Shown here piece after piece: positions 1 through 6,215 of a DNA stretch of 12,297 nucleotides. Both the position numbers and the translations under genes were made by a program. This DNA is from Bacteroidales bacterium GP4 (GTDB taxonomy: Bacteria > Bacteroidota > Bacteroidia > Bacteroidales > Muribaculaceae): positions 328-12,624 of the forward strand of contig DAAL01000078.1 of NCBI GenBank assembly GCA_001701065.1, read 5' to 3'. Position 1 is the first letter of the stretch. Each line of letters opens with the position of its first letter. Under the pieces are notes generated by a model. The model saw only the letters and a list, made by a program, of their open reading frames with translations, was not told the origin of the DNA and did no database searches.

Positions 1-2
1 GG

Positions 3-239
3 TTGAGGATGACCCGTAAAGAGGTCTCTGAGGCTGCATCAATCGGCATGACTACTCTCTATAAATTTGAGTCAGGCAATATGACCGACATTTCATTTAG
101 CACACTGCTGAGACTATTAAAAGCAATAGGGCTTGGAGAAAATTGGGATGCACTGCTACCCGAATTGCCCGAATCACCTTATATGTATAACGACAATGAG
201 AAAAAGGCACAACGTGTTCGCCATTCCGCGAAAAAATAA
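3..239 (+). CDS. hipB: HipB-like antitoxin, XRE-family HTH (5' end missing)
   Basis: This is the C-terminal part of a helix-turn-helix repressor whose real start lies to the left of the window; the TTG at 3 is only where the open frame enters. The visible residues fit the middle and end of an XRE/Cro HTH: a helix with TRKEVSEAASI, then the recognition segment GMTTLYKFESGN, then a helix with STLLRLLKAIGL. The tail is short and basic (RVRHSAKK). The stop is 8 bases before the ATG of a HipA-like kinase, which is the usual antitoxin-toxin order. HipB proteins bind operators upstream of their own operon and bind HipA, holding the kinase inactive. Those operators would be outside the window. The family call rests on the HTH pattern and the neighbour; the partner role is inferred. 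Confidence 0.75.
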   Translation: MRMTRKEVSEAASIGMTTLYKFESGNMTDISFSTLLRLLKAIGLGENWDALLPELPESPYMYNDNEKKAQRVRHSAKK

Positions 240-247
240 TTACGGGC

Positions 248-1744
248 ATGAAATACTTGAAAGTAAATCTATGGGGGCAGGAAATCGGACGGCTTGTGTG
301 GGACTCAGCCACGAGACGTACATATTTTACATATAACCCTGAGCTGAAAGACAGGATTCCAGACATTGCTCCGCTAATTTCTCCTGCGAAGAACCGGAAC
401 TTTCTTTTGCCTATATATGGGGATGATCGGCCTATTTACCAGGGGCTTCCTCCGTTTATAGCTGATTCGTTGCCGGATTCCTGGGGTAACACTCTATTTG
501 ACAAATGGGTAAAGGACAATAAAATACCACGCAATAAAGTTACGCCACTGTACAAACTGATGTTCATTGGCACACGAGGTATGGGAGCTTTGGAATATGA
601 GCCTTACGCTGCAGACCTTACCCATACTCGCACAATCGACATCAAATCGCTATACGATATTTCTCTCAAAATTCTTGAAGACCGAGACAACATCGTACTG
701 AATGCCAACGAGGAACTGACGTTGCAGGCATTGCTTGCCGTGGGTACGTCAGCCGGAGGTCGCCAGATGAAGGCGATTATCGCCATTGACAACACGACCG
801 GAGAAATCCGGTCGGGTCAGACAGATGGACTTGACGGTTATGAATATTATATCTTGAAGTTTGGTGACAAATCCATGCCTATTGCCGAAATTGAAACTGC
901 ATATTACAACATGGCAGTTGTAGCCGGAATCGAAATGGAGGAATGTCGGTTATTGCCCATAGACGGCATCAACCATTTTCTCACCAAACGTTTCGATAGG
1001 AAAAACGGCCAAAAGGTTCATGTTCAGACTTTGGCTGCCATAAACCCCGAGGCACGAAGCTATGAAGACCTCGTTGCGACCTGTCGCGAACTGTCAATCT
1101 CCGAGTCTGAGATTGAGCAGCTCTTCGCACGGATGGTTTTTAATGTCATGGCCAACAATACTGATGACCATAACAAAAACTTCTCATTCCTACTTGAAGA
1201 GGATGGGAAATGGCGGATGTCACCGTCATACGATACGACATTTATATTCAACACAAAAGGCACAGGCCCCAATATCGAGCGTAGATTGAGTATTGGAGGA
1301 GAAATAAGTGCGATTTCCAAGACAGACCTACTCGATTTTGCAAAACAGCATGATATAAAGAATGCCAACGCAATCATAAACCGTGTAGCCGAGGTAATTT
1401 CAAAATTCGGCGAATACGCCGAGCGGTGCCATATCACTCAACCGTGGCGTGGAATAATCCAAAAGACACTGAACGACAATCTTATCGCTTTCGGTTATAT
1501 CTCCAAAGACGATGGTATCGAAAAATCCTTGTGCGATATGCACGGAAGAACTATCACTGATTTTTCGGTATCAGTCAATTCCAAAGGGCATTATGAAGTA
1601 GTTGTGATAATTGACGGACAGCATCATCGACGATTCGTCAGACCCAATATGGACCTCTATACCGACCTGACAAATCAAAACTTTTATAATCTTCCTACCG
1701 ATGAGAGAATCCGATTAGTTGAAATCCTGTTCCCTCCGGAATAG
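248..1744 (+). CDS. hipA: HipA-like serine/threonine kinase toxin
   Basis: 498 residues, longer than the roughly 440 of E. coli HipA. HipA kinases phosphorylate a translation component (glutamyl-tRNA synthetase in E. coli), which stops growth and promotes persistence. The N-terminal subdomain (about 1-115) ends in FIGTRGMGALEY. A glycine/serine-rich loop GTSAGGRQMK at 166-175 matches the HipA autophosphorylation/P-loop region. YILKF places the ATP-binding lysine at about 204. NNTDDHNKNFSF at 303-314 gives the catalytic Asp306 with Lys310 and Asn311, and SPSYD gives the metal-binding Asp329. All key residues look present, so the enzyme should be active. About 70 residues after position 430 extend beyond the usual kinase end. 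The start ATG follows the antitoxin stop by 8 bases, so the two are co-transcribed. The target of this homologue is not known from sequence. Confidence 0.9.
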   Translation: MKYLKVNLWGQEIGRLVWDSATRRTYFTYNPELKDRIPDIAPLISPAKNRNFLLPIYGDDRPIYQGLPPFIADSLPDSWGNTLFDKWVKDNKIPRNKVTPLYKLMFIGTRGMGALEYEPYAADLTHTRTIDIKSLYDISLKILEDRDNIVLNANEELTLQALLAVGTSAGGRQMKAIIAIDNTTGEIRSGQTDGLDGYEYYILKFGDKSMPIAEIETAYYNMAVVAGIEMEECRLLPIDGINHFLTKRFDRKNGQKVHVQTLAAINPEARSYEDLVATCRELSISESEIEQLFARMVFNVMANNTDDHNKNFSFLLEEDGKWRMSPSYDTTFIFNTKGTGPNIERRLSIGGEISAISKTDLLDFAKQHDIKNANAIINRVAEVISKFGEYAERCHITQPWRGIIQKTLNDNLIAFGYISKDDGIEKSLCDMHGRTITDFSVSVNSKGHYEVVVIIDGQHHRRFVRPNMDLYTDLTNQNFYNLPTDERIRLVEILFPPE

Positions 1745-1861
1745 ATAGAGGATATCGGCTCAAATCAGGCTAAAACATTGGGGAAATCGGCTCAATCTGA
1801 AACCATTTTTCATGGATATAGCTTAAAATTTGAGCTGATAAACAGGATAAAACTCCTCTAT
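1745..1861. repeat. Nested inverted repeat directly after hipA
   Basis: Beginning at the base after the hipA stop, ATAGAGG (1745-1751) is repeated inverted as CCTCTAT (1855-1861). Inside it, TATCGGCTCAAAT (1753-1765) pairs with ATTTGAGCTGATA (1828-1840) over 13 positions with one G:T wobble. A second copy of ATCGGCTCAA at 1786-1795 could compete for the same right arm. There is no T-run, so this is not a standard terminator. It could be a regulator-binding site, an mRNA 3'-end structure, or a remnant of an element boundary. Confidence 0.5.
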
Positions 1862-1954
1862 GGATAAGACTGCGGCAGACATATCGACAGAGTAAAAATC
1901 AGTGAATTTGTACGCGCATCTGTATGTCGCTAAAAGTTAAAGTTACTATATTCC

Positions 1955-1985
1955 TTTGATAATCGGGATATTATAGTTATCTTTG
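1955..1985 (+). promoter_or_regulatory. Bacteroidetes-type promoter in the hipA-HTH gap
   Basis: TTTG at 1955-1958, a 19-base gap, then TATCTTTG at 1978-1985. This is an exact match to the Bacteroidetes primary sigma pattern (TTTG, 19-21 bases, TAnnTTTG). Transcription would start near 1990. No open frame of useful size follows before the terminator at 2188-2215, which raises the possibility of a small RNA. Confidence 0.6.
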
Positions 1986-1989
1986 CGTT

Positions 1990-2215
1990 GAGTCACTGTT
2001 GTCTGTTTGGCAAATGCAGCTTGTAAGAAATTAAGTATCAAACGGTTAATCACTTACAAACGTAGAAAATTCACGTCACTTGTACGGATTAGGCTCATAC
2101 CAATCTGTATATCAGTAAATTAACCGCTTCTGCATCGGCAAGTAACCTATTGGTAACAACTGGTATCATTTGGTGTAAAACATTGAAAAGTCGCTCGTTA
2201 TCGGGCGGCTTTTTT
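1990..2215 (+). ncRNA. Candidate small RNA of about 225 nt
   Basis: This stretch is bounded by a near-consensus promoter (1955-1985) and a rho-independent terminator (2188-2215) and carries no convincing protein gene. Its longest ATG frame after the promoter that I read, from 2014, has only six codons. It contains a hairpin with arms TTGTAAG (2021-2027) plus ATTAA (2030-2034) and TTAAT (2046-2050) plus CTTACAA (2053-2059). Just before the terminator, TTGGT or CTGGT-like words recur at about 10-base spacing (2149-2175). I match it to no known RNA family. It could instead be an untranslated att region whose signals coincide by chance. Confidence 0.3.
2188..2215 (+). terminator. Rho-independent terminator
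   Basis: Stem AAGTCGCTCG (2188-2197) with CGGGCGGCTT (2202-2211), ten pairs including two G:T wobbles, loop TTAT, followed by a T-run to 2215. This would end transcripts from the promoter at 1955-1985 and insulate the downstream HTH gene from hipBA transcription. Confidence 0.75.
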
Positions 2216-2271
2216 CGTCTCCATACTGCAATATAACCGCTTTTCACCCCTTTTTACCTGTGTTTTTGTAC

Positions 2272-2290
2272 CCGATTTGTAGCAAATCGG
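2272..2290. repeat. Perfect 8-bp palindrome with 3-base spacer
   Basis: CCGATTTG (2272-2279) and CAAATCGG (2283-2290) are exact inverted copies separated by TAG. The site lies 38 bases before the GTTTACG repeats and upstream of the four-HTH gene. There is no T-run, so it reads as a dimeric protein-binding site or recombination-related site rather than a terminator. Confidence 0.55.
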
Positions 2291-2328
2291 TCAACCCCGT
2301 CAAAGCGTGTCGCAAGGTCGTGGATGAT

Positions 2329-2358
2329 GTTTACGTAGGTTTACGTCAGTTTACGCCC
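2329..2358 (+). promoter_or_regulatory. Three exact GTTTACG repeats at 10-bp phase
   Basis: GTTTACG begins at 2329, 2339 and 2349, so the three copies fall on the same face of the helix. They end 54 bases before the start of the four-HTH protein gene. The second copy overlaps the -33 position of the best promoter candidate for that gene. Such an array suits cooperative binding of a multi-HTH protein, for autoregulation, or arm-type sites for the nearby recombinase and excision factor. The binding partner is inferred. Confidence 0.65.
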
Positions 2359-2371
2359 ATGAACACTTTTG
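2340..2371 (+). promoter_or_regulatory. Weak promoter candidate for the four-HTH gene
   Basis: TTTA (2340-2343), a 20-base gap and CACTTTTG (2364-2371) are near matches to TTTG and TAnnTTTG. Its -33 box sits inside the second GTTTACG repeat, so a protein bound there would block it. No better-scoring promoter was seen between the terminator and the start codon. Confidence 0.35.
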
Positions 2372-2411
2372 GCGAAATAAAAGGAGAAATAAACACTAAC
2401 ATAGGATAAAA

Positions 2412-3311
2412 ATGAGTAGCAACATTGAAATCAAAAAGAAATGCCGTTGGTGCGGAGCTGAGTTCATAGCTCGTAAGACAACAACGGAGTATTGCAGCCA
2501 CCGATGCTCGGGACTCGCATACAAGGAAAGAAAGCGTCAGGAGAAACTGGATTCATACCAACGAGAATATGAATACCAGCAATCAGGACAGAAAGAGGTC
2601 GCTAAACAAGAGTTCTTGACTCCAACACAAGCAGCTACCCTATTAGGAGTATGCCACGTCACAATCTATAATTATATAAACCGTGGAGTAATCAAGGTTT
2701 GGAAACTGAAACGCAAGACACTCATTCGTCGAGCCGATGTAGATTCACTATTTTCAGTTCTTGATATTCAGAGTACGCAGGTCAAGAATCTATCAACTCC
2801 AATCACTGATTTCTACACCTCCAAGGAGATTCAAGAGAAATATGGTGTGTCTAACTCAGGGATGTATAAAATTGCGGAGCGCGAGGGCTGGCCTAAGACT
2901 CAGAGCCGAGGTAAGACACTCTGGAGCCGAAGCCATGTTGACCGCTACTTTGCTAATCAGCAACCGAAGGAAGATATTACCGAATGGTACACCGTGGCTG
3001 ATATTCAAGCAGCCTATGGCATGACCTTGTCGGCAATCTATACTCTCGTATCAAAGGAGGGTATCCCGAAGAAAAAGCAGGGCAACTATGTGATGTATTC
3101 CAAGTATCACTTCGATTTGGCGAAGGGTGCGACCGCACCAAAAGAGCCGGAGTATTACACCTATCCTGAGGCGATGGAGAAGTATGGACTGACCCGAGAC
3201 CAGCTTCACCACTATCTGAAATACCACAACATCACCCGTCTGAAGAAAGGGAAGTACACCCTGATTCTTCGTTCGGAGCTTGATTCTCTCCTCGGTTCTC
3301 CTGAGATTTAA
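2412..3311 (+). CDS. Zinc-finger protein with four tandem excisionase-like HTH domains
   Basis: 299 residues. The N-terminus has Cys11-x2-Cys14-x13-Cys28-x3-Cys32, a small zinc finger, followed by a charged linker. Then come four related winged-HTH units of the MerR/excisionase type (HTH_17-like) at about 68-115, 134-180, 192-238 and 248-295. Each opens with a T/S-x-x-x-A/I motif (LTPTQAATLLGV, YTSKEIQEKYGV, YTVADIQAAYGM, YTYPEAMEKYGL) and ends with a basic wing and a D/F-rich helix. Proteins of this type bind DNA and help recombinases in excision or regulate them. The gene lies just upstream of a tyrosine recombinase, which supports that role. Three phased repeats precede it, possibly its own binding sites. 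The start was chosen as the ATG just before the Cys motif, after an A-rich leader. The exact function is inferred. Confidence 0.8.
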   Translation: MSSNIEIKKKCRWCGAEFIARKTTTEYCSHRCSGLAYKERKRQEKLDSYQREYEYQQSGQKEVAKQEFLTPTQAATLLGVCHVTIYNYINRGVIKVWKLKRKTLIRRADVDSLFSVLDIQSTQVKNLSTPITDFYTSKEIQEKYGVSNSGMYKIAEREGWPKTQSRGKTLWSRSHVDRYFANQQPKEDITEWYTVADIQAAYGMTLSAIYTLVSKEGIPKKKQGNYVMYSKYHFDLAKGATAPKEPEYYTYPEAMEKYGLTRDQLHHYLKYHNITRLKKGKYTLILRSELDSLLGSPEI

Positions 3312-3345
3312 CGACATAGACGCTCTGGAGAGACATTGGAGACGA

Positions 3346-3387
3346 CTGGGGGACGTTTGCTCCCAGCAAAATCACAACCTATTTTTG
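3346..3387 (+). promoter_or_regulatory. Integrase promoter with inverted repeat around the -33 box
   Basis: TTTG at 3356-3359, 20 bases, then TATTTTTG at 3380-3387 is a full match to the Bacteroidetes promoter pattern, 25 bases before the integrase ATG. CTGGGGG (3346-3352) pairs with CTCCCAG (3360-3366), leaving the -33 box in the loop, which looks like an operator. A very similar module lies at 6091-6155. Confidence 0.7.
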
Positions 3388-3411
3388 CACCAAAATAAAA
3401 CTTTCAGAAGA

Positions 3412-4524
3412 ATGACAAACACCTGCACCAAAGTATTCCTTCGCCGTCGTCCGTATGTCGGAGGAAAAGTATCGCTCTATCTCGATTATTATCCCGCGAT
3501 ACGCAATCCACACACCAACAAGATGACCCGCCGTGAAACTCTCGGCATTGTCATCTTTGCCGAACCAGCCAACGAAATGCAACGCCGTTTCAATCAGGAA
3601 ATGGAGGAGAAAGCAGAGGCTATACGTTGCATCCGTTACCAAAGTCTTATCAACGAACAGTTCGGATTCCTTGATAAAGCTAAACAGAAGATGGACTTTC
3701 TCGCCTACTTCGAGAAGAAGGCGAAAAACAAGTATGACAAATGGATGAGCGTCTATCTCCACTTCAAGAAATTCTGCGGAGGATGCTGCTCATTCGGCGA
3801 CATTACCGCGAGCCTTTGCGAAGACTTCCGTGAATATCTGCTCTATGCCCATAGTCTGCGCCATCCTGACAAGAAAATTCCACTTGCCAATAATACCGCA
3901 TCCGGATATTGGTCAACCTTCCGCTGCCTACTCAAAATGGCATACAAGGAAAAGTACATCACCGAGAATGTGAACGACTTCCTTGAAGGTATCAAATGGC
4001 AGGAGGTAAAAAAGGAGTATCTAACGCTTGACGAAATGAAAATTCTCGATGCTACTGAATGTGAGGTGCCGGTACTCAAACAAGCCTCAATATTCGGTCT
4101 GTTTACAGGGTTGCGACTTAGCGACCTGTTGCAGCTCCGCTGGGATAACATTGAGCGAAGTCCGGACGGTGGTCACTGCATACGCCTGTGTACTGAGAAA
4201 ACAGAGACAGAAGCCACTCTCCCCGTCAGCGAAGAAGCTCTGAAATATTGCGGTGAGCGTGGCGAAGGTCTCATCTTCAAAGGATTCCGTCGTTCAATGG
4301 CGCAACAGCCCTTCAAGAAATGGGTAAAAGCCGCAGGCATCGAGAAAAAACTATCGTTCCACTGTCTTCGCCACTCGTTTGCCACACTCCTTATCTCGCT
4401 GGGTATCGACGTATATGTGGCATCAAAGATGCTAACCCATCGCAGCGTCAAAACAACAATGATCTATGCCGACGTTGTCAGTGAGAAAAAACGCGAGGCG
4501 TCCAATGCCATCACACTGAAATAA
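3412..4524 (+). CDS. int: Tyrosine recombinase (integrase)
   Basis: 370 residues, standard for Bacteroidales mobile-element integrases. An N-terminal arm-binding region (about 1-90) is followed by a SAM-like core-binding domain (about 92-190) and the catalytic domain (about 200-365). The active-site set is complete: Arg235 in TGLRLSDLL, Lys263 in TEKTE, His317-x2-Arg320 in HCLRHSFA, His343 in MLTHRS and the nucleophile Tyr352 in MIYADV. It cuts and rejoins att sites through a covalent Tyr-DNA link, driving integration and, with an excision factor, excision. The start was placed at the ATG at 3412 because the promoter at 3356-3387 lies inside any longer reading frame, and the product then begins with the usual arm-domain sequence. 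The four-HTH protein gene ends 100 bases upstream, and a strong hairpin terminator follows. Confidence 0.95.
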   Translation: MTNTCTKVFLRRRPYVGGKVSLYLDYYPAIRNPHTNKMTRRETLGIVIFAEPANEMQRRFNQEMEEKAEAIRCIRYQSLINEQFGFLDKAKQKMDFLAYFEKKAKNKYDKWMSVYLHFKKFCGGCCSFGDITASLCEDFREYLLYAHSLRHPDKKIPLANNTASGYWSTFRCLLKMAYKEKYITENVNDFLEGIKWQEVKKEYLTLDEMKILDATECEVPVLKQASIFGLFTGLRLSDLLQLRWDNIERSPDGGHCIRLCTEKTETEATLPVSEEALKYCGERGEGLIFKGFRRSMAQQPFKKWVKAAGIEKKLSFHCLRHSFATLLISLGIDVYVASKMLTHRSVKTTMIYADVVSEKKREASNAITLK

Positions 4525-4543
4525 GTCAATCCAATCACTATCA

Positions 4544-4580
4544 GTAAAAGCCATCTCACACCATGTGAGGTGGCTTTTAC
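4544..4580. terminator. Strong hairpin terminator after the integrase gene
   Basis: GTAAAAGCCATCTCACA (4544-4560) pairs with TGTGAGGTGGCTTTTAC (4564-4580): 17 pairs with one wobble around a CCA loop. A-rich and T-rich ends make it usable in either direction. It ends 19 bases or so after the integrase stop and separates the recombination genes from the next unit. Confidence 0.85.
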
Positions 4581-4689
4581 ATTATACCGACATGAACAAT
4601 CAAAAGTGATACTGTGTTTTAAGGTTGTTTGAAAAACTCATCAAATTTTAAGACTATAAGACTAAACTACTATTAAAAACAACCACCGT

Positions 4690-6030
4690 ATGAAAGACCT
4701 CTTCAAAGGCCATCATCCCTGGCTGCTTGTGCTGGTATTCACTGCCGCACTTTTTCTCGCCGGAATTTGCCGGCATTCCGTCATATTATTCGGATATTCG
4801 GATTTCAACGCAAATCTATCGTTCATCATCGTCATGCTGGCAATTATCTCTATGTACGCTCTATTCTTTGAATATCGCCGGGACGGCGCATTTCCCAAAC
4901 TCATAGCTGCGAAAAATATCAGTTTGCATAACAGTCAGCCTCTCACAGAGGTTGAGGCTTCGACTGTTGCTCCTGTTGATTCGACAATAGATGAATCTGT
5001 TATATCTGAGAAGCAGCATATCTGGTCTATTGAAGATTTCAACCGAGTTAAAGAAGAAATAACATCCGATATCCTGATGGCTATAAATTCCCGAAACACC
5101 GAAATTACTGAGGGTGCCTCCGGGGTGAGTACATTTCATATCAATCTTTCCAAAATTCAGCATGACACATCACTTGCCAGAGAAGAAGAATTCAAGAGGA
5201 TGTTCAACATGGCGTGTGACTATACACTCTCTGTACTGGGCCCATACCTGACAAAAGAAGGAGTTGAGTTGATATTTGGCCGAATCATGAGATTCATGCA
5301 GGCCGTTTCAGCCACATGGGAAGTTCGTTCAGCCAAAGAATTGGCTGAAAACATCAAGGCTCTAAAAATTGTACCGATCAAGCCTATAAACAGACTTGAC
5401 CTGCTACACTATGGATGGAATCTCGGTGTAATGTTCGACAAGTCCGGTTTACAGATCGGATATTTTCTGAAGACAACTTTCGGTCACCATTTCGACAGAC
5501 TGGAAATCCCAAGCATCGCGAAAAAGCTGACAATGAAAGGAGAATGTATCATTCATCGTAATCCTGAGTTCCGTAAAGATTTCAAGAATCGCAAGAGGCA
5601 GAATATGCTCAGCTTGGCGAAAGCTTACGAAGCGGAACATACCACACAAGAGGAGATAGAGCGTAAGGAAAAACGCCGTCAGGCCCGACTGGCAAAAGAG
5701 GAACGCGAAGCAGAGCGTGAACGCATTTTGCTGGAAAAGAAAAAAGAAGAGGATAAAATCAAGAAGATGATGGAGCGACATCCCGGTCTTCAGTTGCGCT
5801 CGGAGGATGACCCGAAAGATGTCGAATTAATCGACATTCCGAAGGTAAACTATGAAGAGGAATTCAATGATGAGGATTATGATGACTACGACCACGATGA
5901 TGAAGATAATGAAGATGACGAGAACTACGATGATGACGATAATTTTGACAAGGCGGTTGTGGAAGCAATGAAAAAAGGCAAAGCTCCCGATTTCCTTGAC
6001 TACACAGACTGGGATGATTTGTCTGCCTGA
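4690..6030 (+). CDS. Membrane-anchored protein with acidic tail, function unknown
   Basis: 446 residues; I do not recognise the family. Two hydrophobic segments at about 10-28 and 44-62 anchor the N-terminus. Next come a polar linker (about 75-160) and a globular region (about 165-295) containing LTKEGVELIFGRIMRF and INRLDLLHYGWNLG. A highly charged, probably coiled-coil stretch follows at about 318-362 (KEKRRQARLAKEEREAER). After that, 388-419 is almost all Asp and Glu, and the end is FLDYTDWDDLSA. The soluble part is most likely cytoplasmic. The gene stands alone between a terminator and a new promoter. The acidic run could mimic DNA or bind basic proteins, and the charged helix could mediate oligomerization, but these are guesses. 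Possible roles include replication, partition or transfer support, or cargo such as defence. Confidence 0.8.
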   Translation: MKDLFKGHHPWLLVLVFTAALFLAGICRHSVILFGYSDFNANLSFIIVMLAIISMYALFFEYRRDGAFPKLIAAKNISLHNSQPLTEVEASTVAPVDSTIDESVISEKQHIWSIEDFNRVKEEITSDILMAINSRNTEITEGASGVSTFHINLSKIQHDTSLAREEEFKRMFNMACDYTLSVLGPYLTKEGVELIFGRIMRFMQAVSATWEVRSAKELAENIKALKIVPIKPINRLDLLHYGWNLGVMFDKSGLQIGYFLKTTFGHHFDRLEIPSIAKKLTMKGECIIHRNPEFRKDFKNRKRQNMLSLAKAYEAEHTTQEEIERKEKRRQARLAKEEREAERERILLEKKKEEDKIKKMMERHPGLQLRSEDDPKDVELIDIPKVNYEEEFNDEDYDDYDHDDEDNEDDENYDDDDNFDKAVVEAMKKGKAPDFLDYTDWDDLSA

Positions 6031-6040
6031 GAATTGGTCT

Positions 6041-6105
6041 CCAAACATTCTCCATTGTAAAATTCTAAAAATTACCGGTTTAGAGATTGTTTGGAGAATG
6101 ATTGG
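6041..6105. repeat. 13-bp inverted repeat between genes
   Basis: CCAAACATTCTCC (6041-6053) and GGAGAATGATTGG (6093-6105) are inverted copies with one mismatch, 39 bases apart, just after the stop of the acidic membrane protein gene. No T-run follows, so a terminator role is weak. The right arm overlaps the sequence shared with the integrase promoter module, so it may be a regulator-binding site. Confidence 0.4.
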
Positions 6106-6121
6106 GGTTAAGCTGGAGTCG

Positions 6122-6153
6122 TTTGCTCCCCCAGAATCAACCTACTAATTTTG
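6122..6153 (+). promoter_or_regulatory. Promoter of the HTH-DUF3987-primase unit
   Basis: TTTG at 6122-6125, 20 bases, then TAATTTTG at 6146-6153: a full match to the Bacteroidetes pattern. GGAG (6115-6118) and CTCC (6126-6129) flank the -33 box, as in the integrase promoter. The bases CGTTTGCTCCC and TTTTGCA are identical in both. Transcription should begin near 6157. Confidence 0.7.
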
Positions 6154-6215
6154 CATCGAATCCTTAATACGGATGTACCACGTTGGTGCGACGTTTTCCT
6201 AAGGATTCCCGATGC
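6153..6215 (+). promoter_or_regulatory. Leader hairpin covering the ribosome site and start codon
   Basis: GCATCG (6153-6158) pairs with CGATGC (6210-6215), and AATCCTTA (6159-6166) with TAAGGATT (6200-6207), leaving a two-base CC bulge and a 33-base loop. The Shine-Dalgarno-like AAGGA (6201-6205) and the ATG at 6212 lie in the right arm. If transcription starts near 6157, the RNA would still form the eight-pair AATCCTTA stem and hide the ribosome site. It could also act as a DNA operator. Confidence 0.5.

Noticed and set aside
2329..2358. CRISPR-like array
   Set aside because: The units are 10 bases with no spacers and there are no cas genes; they read as protein-binding repeats.
3280..3411. 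N-terminal extension of the integrase frame
   Set aside because: It overlaps the end of the upstream gene and contains the integrase promoter; the product starting at 3412 has the normal length.
4623..4684. 8-bp inverted repeat GGTTGTTT/AAACAACC before the acidic membrane protein gene
   Set aside because: Short and in AT-rich sequence, so it may be chance; no promoter -7 box at the right distance from the TTTG at 4628.
5827..6055. Two minus-strand open frames opposite the acidic tail, one rich in Ile and Val, one rich in His
   Set aside because: They are the complement of GAT/GAC/GAA runs in the sense gene; no promoter or start context supports them.
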